NCBI GenBank assembly: GCA_021300155.1
Contig: JAJTID010000129.1
Span: 1-63,387 of the forward strand
Source of the DNA: Pirellula sp.
GTDB lineage: Bacteria; Planctomycetota; Planctomycetia; Pirellulales; Pirellulaceae
Length of the DNA: 63,387 bases
Direction of reading: 5' to 3'
Shown: in pieces, positions 16,760-24,988 of the stretch
Position numbering within the stretch: the first letter of the stretch is position 1
Layout of the letters: each line of letters starts with the position of its first letter
The notes under the pieces: generated by a model
Told to the model about the DNA's origin: nothing
Seen by the model: only the letters and a program-made list of their open reading frames with translations
The model's database searches: none
Position numbers and translations under genes: made by a program

Positions 16760-18139
16760 TTGGCCTCATTATCACGAAGTGGCGTATTCGCTGCTGGAAT
16801 GGATGATCGACTGGCTCGCTTTAGCCAGAGCATCAGTTTCGACCATCGACTCTATCGCCACGACATTCGCGGCTCCATCGCGCATGCCCGGATGCTAGAA
16901 AAGCAGAAACTGATCACGAAGGAAGAGCTTGCCTCAATCGAACGTGAACTTCTTTCCATTGGTGAAATGCTGGATCGCGGTGAAATGCCTTTCAAGATCG
17001 AGCTCGAAGATATTCACATGCATATCGAGCAAACGCTCATCGATAGGATTGGTGATGCTGGAAGAAAACTGCATACCGCCCGTTCTAGAAATGATCAAAT
17101 CGCGACAGATCTCCGGCTTTGGGTACGGGATCAACTCGACCGCGTCGCCGAGTTGCTAGTGGAATTGCAAAAGGCGTTTCTGTCTCGATGCGAACGCGAT
17201 GCGAACGTGGCGATTCCCGCGTATACGCACATGCAACGCGCGCAACCAGTGCTGGCTCCCCATTACTGGCTGGCATATATTGAAAAGCTTGAACGCGATC
17301 GTACACGCGTCGCTGATTGTCGAAAACGTACCAATGTATCGCCACTAGGTGGGGCTGCCGTTGCTGGAACCAGTATGCCAATCGATCGACATTTTACGGC
17401 AAAGGAACTCGGCTTTGAGGACGTCGCACGCAATAGTATCGACATCAGCAGCGATCGAGATTTTGCCGTTGAGTCCGTTTTTGTTCTGACGATGATCGCC
17501 GAGCACTTGAGTGGTTGGGCTGAAGAGTGGATTCTGTGGTCGACGACCGAATTTAGTTTCATCCGTCTTCCGCAAAAATTTTGTACGGGCAGTTCGATCA
17601 TGCCACAAAAGGTGAATCCAGACACATTAGAACTCACTCGGGGTAAATCGGCTCGCGTCATTGGTGCTTTGCAAACGCTACTGGCCCTCATCAAAGGACT
17701 GCCTTTAGCATACAATCGTGACTTGCAAGAAGACAAACTACCTTTGTTCGATGCGTTTGACACGGTAACCGCGATGTTGGAGATTGCGATTCCAATTGTG
17801 GCGGAGTCGGAGTTGGATGTTGCGTCGATCCGGTCGCGGCTCGACCAAGGGTTCTTGGATGCGACCGCGTTGATGGAAGCTTGCATGCTTCGGGGACTTC
17901 CCCAACGGACAGCCCATCATCGCGTCGGTGCACTCGTCGCACTTGCCAAGAAAAAAGGAGTTCGATTGATCGATCTCTCCGATGCCGATCTCCGGTCCAT
18001 CGACCCGACGCTTGACGGAACGATTCGAGAGGTACTGAGTGTCGACGGCGCTATCAATGCGTATCAGTCTTTTGGCTCGAGCAATCCGAATCAAGTCGCA
18101 TCCCAAGTTGCTTATTGGAATTCTGTCTTAAATGATTGA
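16760..18139 (+). CDS. argH: Argininosuccinate lyase
   Basis: Cleaves argininosuccinate to arginine and fumarate, last step of arginine synthesis; homotetramer, cytosolic. The fumarase-superfamily motifs are present: SISFDHRLYRHDIRGSIAHA at the N-terminus, LHTARSRNDQIATDLRLW, YTHMQRAQP with catalytic His157, and GSSIMPQKVNPDTLE (277-291) with the catalytic Ser loop. The loop has Val where most enzymes have a second Lys (PQKKNPD), at a position that tolerates change. I chose the TTG at 16760 because AGGA lies 7 bases upstream and the protein then begins just before the conserved SRSGVF segment (459 residues, the usual length). The frame is open back to 16694, but that would overlap the divergent permease gene. 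Confidence 0.9.
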   Translation: MASLSRSGVFAAGMDDRLARFSQSISFDHRLYRHDIRGSIAHARMLEKQKLITKEELASIERELLSIGEMLDRGEMPFKIELEDIHMHIEQTLIDRIGDAGRKLHTARSRNDQIATDLRLWVRDQLDRVAELLVELQKAFLSRCERDANVAIPAYTHMQRAQPVLAPHYWLAYIEKLERDRTRVADCRKRTNVSPLGGAAVAGTSMPIDRHFTAKELGFEDVARNSIDISSDRDFAVESVFVLTMIAEHLSGWAEEWILWSTTEFSFIRLPQKFCTGSSIMPQKVNPDTLELTRGKSARVIGALQTLLALIKGLPLAYNRDLQEDKLPLFDAFDTVTAMLEIAIPIVAESELDVASIRSRLDQGFLDATALMEACMLRGLPQRTAHHRVGALVALAKKKGVRLIDLSDADLRSIDPTLDGTIREVLSVDGAINAYQSFGSSNPNQVASQVAYWNSVLND

Positions 18140-18572
18140 TCGAATGCAAAAGATTCCTCCCCCCACTTTTAAACTTGGGGTAGGCATTCAACCGACCAGT
18201 CCACGCATCACTTTCGCTTGCGTACAAGAAATTCACCGCGTGTCTCGACCTAAGAGGAGCCTGACCGGTACACACAGACGAACTCTGTACTCTCACCCGA
18301 GTCAGAGAATCATTACTGAGCAATCAATGCCACGTTCCGAATCTCACGCGGTCAGTTTTAAGATCTGAACGACTGATGATACGATTCCGCCATCGATTGT
18401 TTTTGAACTCGAGCATTTGGGCGAAGGATCAGAGTCTCTCACGCTAGCCTCGAAAAGTATTGGGAATGATCCGCACGCTGAACGCGACCGGTCTACCTGG
18501 CAGGCTGAGTTGACGTTATTGAAGGCTGAGATGTTTCCAAGTTTCGCGGGCCGCATTTGCCGAGATCCCTGA
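18132..18572 (+). other. Gap after argH with possible degraded reading frame
   Basis: The roughly 445 bases between argH and the B12 promoter contain a frame starting at ATG 18132 that overlaps the argH stop, is interrupted once by TGA at 18366-18368 and then continues to TGA 18570-18572. The second part is protein-like (SIVFELEHLGEGSESLTLAS, then QAELTLLKAEMF). A short inverted repeat CCCCA/TGGGG lies near 18165-18182, without a T-run. I do not recognise a family; this may be a gene remnant. Confidence 0.25.
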
Positions 18573-18584
18573 ATCTCAAAAGGA

Positions 18585-18611
18585 TTGACAATCCAAGCCG
18601 GGGGCTATATT
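18585..18611 (+). promoter_or_regulatory. Promoter of the B12 operon
   Basis: A perfect TTGACA (18585-18590) and TATATT (18606-18611) are separated by 15 bases, slightly short of the ideal 17. Transcription from here would begin about 10 bases before the riboswitch, exactly where its P1 stem needs to start. Confidence 0.6.
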
Positions 18612-18620
18612 CTCCTCATC

Positions 18621-18808
18621 GGACTTGGGTTCCTGAGTAGCTTGTTGCTGACTTGGGAGAATAGGGAAAACGGTGCAAATCCGTTGCGGTCCCGCCGCTG
18701 TAATCGGATACGAAATCCACATTGGCCACTTCTGGTTGCTCGTTTTGGAGCGAGAGGGAAGGCGTGGAGGACGGTCATTCCGAAAGTCAGAAGACCTGCC
18801 CAATTGTC
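18621..18808 (+). promoter_or_regulatory. Cobalamin (adenosylcobalamin) riboswitch
   Basis: The conserved core is unmistakable: AGGGAA...CGGTGCAAATCCG (about 18663-18682), GCGGTCCCGCCGCTGTAA (18686-18703), GCCACT (18725), GGGAAGGCG (about 18756) and the B12 box AGAAGACCTGCC (18789-18800). GGAC-TTGGG at 18621-18629 pairs with CCCAA-TTGTC at 18799-18808 to close P1. It lies downstream of a promoter and about 240 bases before the DUF1559 start, and should repress the whole operon when B12 is plentiful. No clear intrinsic terminator follows, so control is probably at translation or by Rho. Confidence 0.95.
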
Positions 18809-19046
18809 TAGTTTGCGGTAGTCTCCTCGGGTTTTGGGATCTATCGCGGGTTTTCAACCAGCCATCATTTCGTCGCATCCCAGAGCGCATTTCCCAAAGG
18901 GTAAAAACTCTGAGGAGAAGCTTTGGACTTGTCGCGTCCTGCGATTCTTCTGTGCAGCTTCGGCGTTTGGTGTTTTTGGCTGTAGATTCGCGCTGATCGT
19001 ACCTTTGGTGTGTGTACTCTCCAACTTTGCATCGACCGATCTACTG

Positions 19047-20060
19047 ATGAAACAGTTACGTCGCCCCAGTGGCTTTACACTCGTGGAATTGCTGGTTGTC
19101 ATTGCAATCATCGGGATTCTCGTGGGACTCCTGTTGCCAGCGGTTCAAGCGGCTCGCGAAGCAGCGCGGCGCATGCAATGTAGCAACAACATGAAGCAAA
19201 TCGGATTGGCCCTTCACAATTACGAATCAGCCCACCGGGTTTGGCCTTCGCAATCCTTGGGACCAACCCCTGGTCCGAACTTTATCGCAAGGCGAAGCAG
19301 TTGGTTCGTTGCGATTCTGCCATTCATCGAACGAGACGGGCTCTACACAAGCTACGACAAGAATTTTCATTGGCACGCGACGCAGAACATTTCGGCGGTA
19401 TCCGCAAACGTACCAACATATCGCTGCCCATCTGCTCCCGAGCGCAGGGGGTTCGAATGGACTGTCCTTGTCGACTACGCGAATGCGATAACAACGACCG
19501 CCTCCTTGTCCCCGCGAGTCTTTTTGGATGGTGCGGTTACGGACTACACGAACGTCGGTGGCATTGGTACTCAGCTCAATGCTACATTGCCCGTCACCGC
19601 GCAACATCCCGATCCAGTCAACAGTGGTATCCTCAAAGGGCTACCCGTTCGGCTGTCGGAAGTTACCGATGGGCTTTCGAACACAATCCTCGCAGTCGAG
19701 TGCGCGGGCAGACCCGATCTCTATCAGAACGGTAAAAAAATTCCAGATGGAGCAACACCCAAGACATGGAGTGGCACCGCCAGTGTAACGCGTCCATTCC
19801 CAACAGGCGGCGTATGGGCAAGTCACTTGAAAGGATTCCTGATCGATGGAGCGTTGCCAGATGGTAACACGGCAGTTCGTCCTGGCACTTGCTCGATCAA
19901 TTGCAGTAACGACAACGAGCTCTATTCTTTTCATTCTGGTGGCGCTCAAGCACTTACTGCCGATGGGTCCGTTCGATTGTTATCCGCCGCCATCTCGATT
20001 CAACAGCTTGCAGCACTCATTACACGAAACGGCGCTGAAGTCGCTTCGATGGAGGAGTAA
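19047..20060 (+). CDS. DUF1559 prepilin-like protein under the B12 riboswitch
   Basis: 337 residues from the ATG at 19047. A type IV prepilin leader is evident: short basic start MKQLRRPSG, cleavage between Gly9 and Phe10, Glu14 at +5, and the hydrophobic helix LVELLVVIAIIGILVGLLLP. The DUF1559 domain follows (QAAREAARRMQCSNNMKQIG) and ends with HSGGAQALTADGSVRLL. The frame is open back to 18834, but that would place 71 residues before the leader. DUF1559 proteins are planctomycete surface or periplasmic proteins of unknown role, present in many copies per genome. This one is the first gene of a cobalamin operon, 3 bases before cobQ, which suggests a role in catching or moving corrinoids across the outer envelope. 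That role is inference. Confidence 0.88.
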   Translation: MKQLRRPSGFTLVELLVVIAIIGILVGLLLPAVQAAREAARRMQCSNNMKQIGLALHNYESAHRVWPSQSLGPTPGPNFIARRSSWFVAILPFIERDGLYTSYDKNFHWHATQNISAVSANVPTYRCPSAPERRGFEWTVLVDYANAITTTASLSPRVFLDGAVTDYTNVGGIGTQLNATLPVTAQHPDPVNSGILKGLPVRLSEVTDGLSNTILAVECAGRPDLYQNGKKIPDGATPKTWSGTASVTRPFPTGGVWASHLKGFLIDGALPDGNTAVRPGTCSINCSNDNELYSFHSGGAQALTADGSVRLLSAAISIQQLAALITRNGAEVASMEE

Positions 20061-20063
20061 CGG

Positions 20064-21677
20064 TTGCCGGAACTACGCGGTCGTACACTCATGGTGATGG
20101 GAACAAGCTCTTCGGCTGGTAAGAGTTTGTTGACTTCTGCGTTATGTCGATGTTTTGCGAACCGGGGCGTTCGAGTTGCTCCCTTCAAGGCGCAAAATAT
20201 GTCGAACAATGCAGCCGTGTGTAAAGACGGTGGAGAGATTGGGCGATCCCAAGCGTTGCAAGCGATCGCAGCCCGCGCCACACCGCATTCCGACATGAAT
20301 CCGATCCTCCTCAAGCCGGAAGGGAACACTCGTTCTCAAGTGATCATCAATGGCAAACCTCTCGCCTCCGCGAATGGAAAACCGATCGAAGCGGCAGATT
20401 ATTTTGAACGACGTCAACAACTTTGGCCGATGGTCACGAGTGCACTTGATCGACTTCGCGAGCATTACGATCTCGTTATCATCGAAGGTGCCGGTAGCCC
20501 TGCCGAGTTGAATTTAGCCGACGTAGAGATGGTCAATATGTCGGTGGCTCGCTATTGCCAGTCACCCGTATTGCTGGTGGGAGATATTGAACGGGGAGGT
20601 GTATTCGCTCAATTGTTGGGAACACTTTGGCTGCTACCTCCAGAAGATCGTGCGCTCGTTCGTGGCCTGATCGTCAATAAGTTTCGCGGTGATCTCGGTT
20701 TGTTCGACCGAGGTGTTGAGATACTCGAAGAGCGAGGCAACGTTCCTGTTCTCGGGGTACTTCCCTGGATCGATGGACTTCGACTTCCCGAAGAAGATGC
20801 CGTTGCGTTGATGAATAGTCAGGGTGAAAAAGACTTGTGTTTCGCAAACAACGAAAATGATGCGCGGTTAGATATCGCGGTGATCCATTTGCCACATGTC
20901 GCAAACTTCGATGATTTCGATCCATTAGCGAATGATTCTCGCGTTCGATTGCGATACGTTCGACATGCTGAGGATTTCGGATGTCCTGATGTGTTGATTC
21001 TCCCCGGAACGAAAAACACACTCGGCGATTTGTCATGGCTACGTGAGTCTGGATTCGAAACGAAAATCATGGAGTACTCTCGAACTCCAGAATCACGCAT
21101 CGTTGGAATATGTGGCGGTTACCAGATGATGGGACAAGCGATCCATAACCCGCACGAAATGGAATCCAATAGCACTTATTCGGATGGGCTTAAGCTTCTC
21201 GATGTTGAAACCACTTTTCATCCAGGAAAGCAAACTTGCCAAGTGGAGGCAACAATACTCGAGTCTGATTTCTTGCCCCAATTGCGAAGCGTAACGCTAG
21301 CGGGTTATGAAATCCACTCAGGGCAAACGACGACCTCATCGCCTTGGTTAAAGCGTCTCCACGTATCAGGCATTGAAGTGCCAGGCATTGAACAGTCGCA
21401 ATCCCGAATGGATGGTTCGCACTCGCGCGACGGTCGATTTTGGGGATGTTATCTGCATGGACTGTTCGCTAACGATTCGTTTCGCAATGGATGGCTTGAG
21501 AGTCTCGGTGCAAACAACGTGGCCCACGACTCGCAGGAAAGATCCACACAAGACGATTTGGAGCAGTCGCTCGAAAGACTTGCTTCCCATTTCGAGAAGT
21601 ACATCGATTTCGATCAAATCGAAGCAATGCTTCAACCCAAACCAATTTCTCTCCAACACGATAGCAGTACAACATAA
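20064..21677 (+). CDS. cobQ: Cobyric acid synthase
   Basis: 537 residues. Amidates the b, d, e and g side chains of adenosylcobyrinate a,c-diamide using glutamine and ATP. The N-terminal dethiobiotin-synthetase-like domain has GTSSSAGKSLLTSALC and FKAQNMSNN; IEGAGSPAELNL and VGDIERGGVFAQ follow. The C-terminal class I glutaminase-like domain has the nucleophile Cys in GICGGYQMMG, then GYEIHSGQT and WGCYLHGLF. Start is TTG with GGAGGAG 8 bases upstream, overlapping the end of the DUF1559 gene. It is a biosynthetic rather than salvage-only enzyme, so cells must make or import incomplete corrinoids. Its stop overlaps the cobO start (TAATG). Confidence 0.95.
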   Translation: MPELRGRTLMVMGTSSSAGKSLLTSALCRCFANRGVRVAPFKAQNMSNNAAVCKDGGEIGRSQALQAIAARATPHSDMNPILLKPEGNTRSQVIINGKPLASANGKPIEAADYFERRQQLWPMVTSALDRLREHYDLVIIEGAGSPAELNLADVEMVNMSVARYCQSPVLLVGDIERGGVFAQLLGTLWLLPPEDRALVRGLIVNKFRGDLGLFDRGVEILEERGNVPVLGVLPWIDGLRLPEEDAVALMNSQGEKDLCFANNENDARLDIAVIHLPHVANFDDFDPLANDSRVRLRYVRHAEDFGCPDVLILPGTKNTLGDLSWLRESGFETKIMEYSRTPESRIVGICGGYQMMGQAIHNPHEMESNSTYSDGLKLLDVETTFHPGKQTCQVEATILESDFLPQLRSVTLAGYEIHSGQTTTSSPWLKRLHVSGIEVPGIEQSQSRMDGSHSRDGRFWGCYLHGLFANDSFRNGWLESLGANNVAHDSQERSTQDDLEQSLERLASHFEKYIDFDQIEAMLQPKPISLQHDSSTT

Positions 21678-22291
21678 TGTCAGACGAAACGAGCGAACAG
21701 CATAAAGCGCGAATGGTCCGCTTGAATGAGATCAAGGATCGTCAACTGGCGGAAGCAAACATCGAAAAAGGACTGATCATCGTCCATACCGGCGCTGGCA
21801 AAGGCAAATCGACTGCTGCATTTGGTATGGCCATCCGCTCGCTAGGGCAAGGGATGAAGGTCGGTATCGTTCAATTTATCAAAGGGGCCATACCCACCGG
21901 CGAAGCTGCGTTCATTGCCAAGATCGCTTCGATGGGGTTCCCGATTGAAATGCATACGTTGGGCGAAGGGTTCACTTGGAAAACACAAGATCGAGACCGC
22001 GATATTGCGACAGCGGCAAAGGGTTGGGCGAAGGCGATCGAGCTGATGGAAGACCCCTCATTTGACATGATCATCTTGGATGAACTCAATATCGCGACGA
22101 AGTACGAATACATCGCTCCGACGACCGTCGTTGAAGCCTTGAAGAAGAAACGCCCGATGCTGCATGTTGTCATTACAGGGAGGAATGCAAGTCCCGAACT
22201 GTTGGAGATTGCCGATCTGGCTTCTGAAATGAAAGTCATCAAGCATCCCTATGCGCATGGAGTGAAGCCTCAGCGTGGAGTCGAATACTGA
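21677..22291 (+). CDS. cobO: Cob(I)alamin adenosyltransferase (CobO/BtuR type)
   Basis: 204 residues. Transfers the adenosyl group of ATP to the cobalt of Co(I) corrinoids, giving the adenosyl forms that CobQ and CobU need. The P-loop variant HTGAGKGKSTAAFG (about 37-50) is the CobO signature; later motifs are VQFIKGA, LGEGFTW, MIILDELN and VVITGRNASPELL. Full family length. The start ATG overlaps the cobQ stop by one base, so translational coupling is likely. Not the PduO or EutT type, which lack this P-loop. Confidence 0.95.
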   Translation: MSDETSEQHKARMVRLNEIKDRQLAEANIEKGLIIVHTGAGKGKSTAAFGMAIRSLGQGMKVGIVQFIKGAIPTGEAAFIAKIASMGFPIEMHTLGEGFTWKTQDRDRDIATAAKGWAKAIELMEDPSFDMIILDELNIATKYEYIAPTTVVEALKKKRPMLHVVITGRNASPELLEIADLASEMKVIKHPYAHGVKPQRGVEY

Positions 22292-22293
22292 CC

Positions 22294-22923
22294 ATGAGGG
22301 GGACGCTAACATTAGTGCTCGGTGGAGTCCGAAGTGGCAAGAGTCGATTTGCCGAAGAACTCGCGCATAGGCTTGGTGGGGACGATGTCCTGTTCGTGGC
22401 AACTGCTGAAAACCGCGACGGCGAGATGGATCATCGCATCCAGAAACATAAAGAGTCGCGACCAGATAGATGGGGAACTCTCGAACAGCCTCTGGGTGTG
22501 GGGCATGCAATCCTGGAACGAGAGGAATCGTCACGTATCATCTTGATCGACTGCTTAACGATCCTCGTGAGCAATGTGCTATGCCAAGAACCCGACTTGG
22601 CTCTCTCGCCAAAATCGATCGATCAGATCCACCATCAATTGATGAACGAGATAGATCAGATCATTGAGGTTGCACGGGTCAAAAGATCGCACGTGATTAT
22701 TGTCTCTGGCGAGGTTGGCTTGGGAATCGTCCCAGAGCATCCGCTCGGGCGTGCATTTCGAGATTTGCTCGGTTGGGTAAATCAATCGCTTGCGAAGCAT
22801 GCCAACGCGACCTACATGATGATCAGTGGATTCGCTGTGCCGTTGCATGAGATCGCAATGTCTGTGGACCAAGTGTCGGATAAATTGAGCCGGTCTATCG
22901 CCCCTTTCGAGAACGTCTCATGA
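22294..22923 (+). CDS. cobU: Adenosylcobinamide kinase / phosphate guanylyltransferase
   Basis: 209 residues. Phosphorylates adenosylcobinamide and then joins GMP to it, giving the GDP-cobinamide that CobS uses. P-loop GGVRSGKSRFAEEL (about 9-22), then FVATAENRDGEM with HRIQKHKESRP (His is the GMP acceptor region), IILIDCLTILVSN (Walker B-like) and VSGEVGLGIVPEHPLGRAFRD, the most conserved CobU segment. Two bases after the cobO stop; its own stop overlaps btuF by 4 bases. CobS, the next enzyme, is not in the window. Confidence 0.93.
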   Translation: MRGTLTLVLGGVRSGKSRFAEELAHRLGGDDVLFVATAENRDGEMDHRIQKHKESRPDRWGTLEQPLGVGHAILEREESSRIILIDCLTILVSNVLCQEPDLALSPKSIDQIHHQLMNEIDQIIEVARVKRSHVIIVSGEVGLGIVPEHPLGRAFRDLLGWVNQSLAKHANATYMMISGFAVPLHEIAMSVDQVSDKLSRSIAPFENVS

Positions 22924-23939
22924 AGTCGCAATTCACTCTTGGATTTTTGTCGAGAGAGGGCTCTTTGTCTCTTCGTGCATTCGCTACCACCCTTTTGCTG
23001 CCTCTCTGTCTGGTGGGTTGCGATGGCACCAATCTAGATCACGAAGATCGCATCGTGAATGAAGACGGTTCTCGCAATCAGTACGATAGTGAAACTGGAA
23101 TGACAATCGTCGACAAGATGGAACGCGAGATCACCATCGTCGGTGTTCCCAAACGTATTGTCTCGTTATCACCGTCGACCACGGAACTTCTGTTCGCTTT
23201 AGGGCTCGGAGACTCGATCGTCGGAGTTACCGAACATTGCAATTATCCAGAAGAAGCGAAGGCGATTACCAAGGTTGGCAGTGGAACATTGGAGGGAATC
23301 AGTCGCGAAGCCATCTTGAACGCGAAGCCTGATCTTATTCTTTGCAAATGGGACAATCATAGGCCTCTAGTAGAAACCTTTGAACGGGTAAGTATTCCGA
23401 TCGTAGGATTGGGGCCAGAAAACGTTGATCAACTTTTTGAGGAAGCACTGCTACTCGGCAAAGTCGCGAGGTGCGAGGCGCAAGCTACTTCATTGATCGA
23501 ATCGATGCGAGCTCGATTAGAGAAGCTTCAGAAAGCTGCGCATTCCATCGCACCATCGCAACGAAAGAAAGTGTTCTATGAGGTTTGGGACACTCCATTG
23601 ATGACGGCTGGTCCACAGTCGTTCATCGGCGAATTACTCGTGCTCGGCAACATGGACAATATTTTTCATGATACTGTGAATCGATATCCACGCGTCAGCA
23701 GTGAGAGTGTTGTCGAACGAAACCCCGACGTCATTTTGGCTCCGACAACACATGGCGAGAAAGTCCGCTTTGAAACGCTCGCCAATCGAGCGGGTTGGGA
23801 CAACGTAGCAGCTATCAAAAATCACCAAGTGTTCTTGATCGATGGCGATCACGTGTCCCGTTGTGGCCCACGACTGCTCGATGCATTGGAATCGATGATC
23901 CAACAAGTCTATCCTGAAGCCTTAACACAGAAAGAATAG
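22920..23939 (+). CDS. btuF: Corrinoid ABC transporter substrate-binding lipoprotein
   Basis: 339 residues. A lipoprotein signal ends in LVGC (Cys34), so the protein is membrane-anchored in the periplasm. The BtuF/FepB-like fold follows: RIVSLSPSTTELLFALGLGDSIVGVTEHC (with a possible ligand Cys), PDLILCKWDNH, the long bridging helix near 190-220, then FYEVWDTPLMTAGPQSFIGELL and the C-terminal HQVFLIDGDHVSRCGPRLLDAL. The family covers B12, haem and siderophore carriers; the location between cobU and btuCD in a B12-riboswitch operon makes corrinoid the likely cargo. Start ATG overlaps the cobU stop (ATGA). Confidence 0.88.
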   Translation: MKSQFTLGFLSREGSLSLRAFATTLLLPLCLVGCDGTNLDHEDRIVNEDGSRNQYDSETGMTIVDKMEREITIVGVPKRIVSLSPSTTELLFALGLGDSIVGVTEHCNYPEEAKAITKVGSGTLEGISREAILNAKPDLILCKWDNHRPLVETFERVSIPIVGLGPENVDQLFEEALLLGKVARCEAQATSLIESMRARLEKLQKAAHSIAPSQRKKVFYEVWDTPLMTAGPQSFIGELLVLGNMDNIFHDTVNRYPRVSSESVVERNPDVILAPTTHGEKVRFETLANRAGWDNVAAIKNHQVFLIDGDHVSRCGPRLLDALESMIQQVYPEALTQKE

Positions 23940-23947
23940 ACCGGACG

Positions 23948-24988
23948 ATGGGAGAGCGACGAGGCAATGCAACAAACCGATCTTGGTTACTCATCGGCTT
24001 CTCTGCGTGTATCGTCCTCTTCGTATCGATTGCAAGTCTCTCTGTGGGTGCAGCCTCCATTCCGCTAGCCAACATCGGTGCATGGATCTCTCATTCCACA
24101 GAAGGCGTTACTGCCACCGAACGTACCATCCTTTGGGAGCTTCGATTGCCCCGCATTTTGTCGGCTGTGATTACTGGCGTTTCCTTGGCAACCGCTGGTG
24201 TAGGCTTCCAAGGGTTGTTCCGCAACGTGTTGGCAGATCCATACGTGATCGGGGCATCAAGCGGTGCCGCTCTCGGCGTATCGATTGCCGTGGTGACTGG
24301 ATTGCAGGTCACGTACTTTGGTTTAGGTGCCACCTCCCTGATGGCGATGGCGGGTTCCATCGGGATCGTGATGCTAGTGTTTGCTTTAGGTGCCATCAGC
24401 CGCCAGACATCGACCATCACACTTCTGCTGGCTGGTGTCGCCATTAGTAGTATGACCAATGCCTTGGTCAGTTTGTTGATGTTTCTCAATGATCAAAAAG
24501 CGATCGTCATTCTTTCTTGGTTGATGGGATCGCTTGCCGGTAGCGATTGGCAAACGGTTCTGGTCGCGAGTCTCAGTAGCTGTATGGGAGTTGGGATTCT
24601 ATGGAGTCGATCCCGTCAACTCGATGCATTCTTGCTGGGTGATGCAGCATCGCAGTCTCTCGGCTTGGACCCATTGCGTTTTCGATGTTGGGTCATTACG
24701 GGTGCGAGCGTGGCAACGGCTTCTGCTGTTTCGAGCGCGGGCATCATCGGATTCGTAGGTTTGATCGCGCCTCAAATCGCAAGACTCATGGTAGGCCCCC
24801 GGCATGCACTATTGCTGCCGATGAGTGCGTGCACGGGGGCGATCACGATGTTGGTTGCCGATGCGGTGGCCAGGACGATCGTCGCGCCGACGGAATTGCC
24901 TGTCGGCATCGTGACCGCGCTCCTCGGTTGTCCGTTTTTTATTGCCTTGCTGTTGAGTCGCTCCATGCGCGGGAGTGTTGCAACATGA
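23948..24988 (+). CDS. btuC: Corrinoid ABC transporter permease
   Basis: 346 residues, FecCD/BtuC family with about ten transmembrane helices. Typical signatures: LWELRLPRILSAVITGVSLATAGVGFQGLFRN (coupling start and G.QG.FRN), LADPYVIGASSGAALGVS, LLLAGVAISSMTNALVSLLM, and WLMGSLAGSDWQTV near 190; SSAGIIGFVGLIAPQIARL is the coupling-helix loop that touches the ATPase. Full length. Its stop overlaps the btuD start by 4 bases. The family also serves iron-siderophores; the operon decides for corrinoids. Confidence 0.9.
   Translation: MGERRGNATNRSWLLIGFSACIVLFVSIASLSVGAASIPLANIGAWISHSTEGVTATERTILWELRLPRILSAVITGVSLATAGVGFQGLFRNVLADPYVIGASSGAALGVSIAVVTGLQVTYFGLGATSLMAMAGSIGIVMLVFALGAISRQTSTITLLLAGVAISSMTNALVSLLMFLNDQKAIVILSWLMGSLAGSDWQTVLVASLSSCMGVGILWSRSRQLDAFLLGDAASQSLGLDPLRFRCWVITGASVATASAVSSAGIIGFVGLIAPQIARLMVGPRHALLLPMSACTGAITMLVADAVARTIVAPTELPVGIVTALLGCPFFIALLLSRSMRGSVAT

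Noticed and set aside
17263-17886. 207-residue minus-strand frame opposite argH
   Set aside because: Antisense of conserved argH codons; Ser/Arg-rich without motifs.
24685-24984. Upstream extension of the btuD frame
   Set aside because: It lies inside btuC in another frame; the ATPase fold starts properly at the ATG 24985 with an ATGA overlap.
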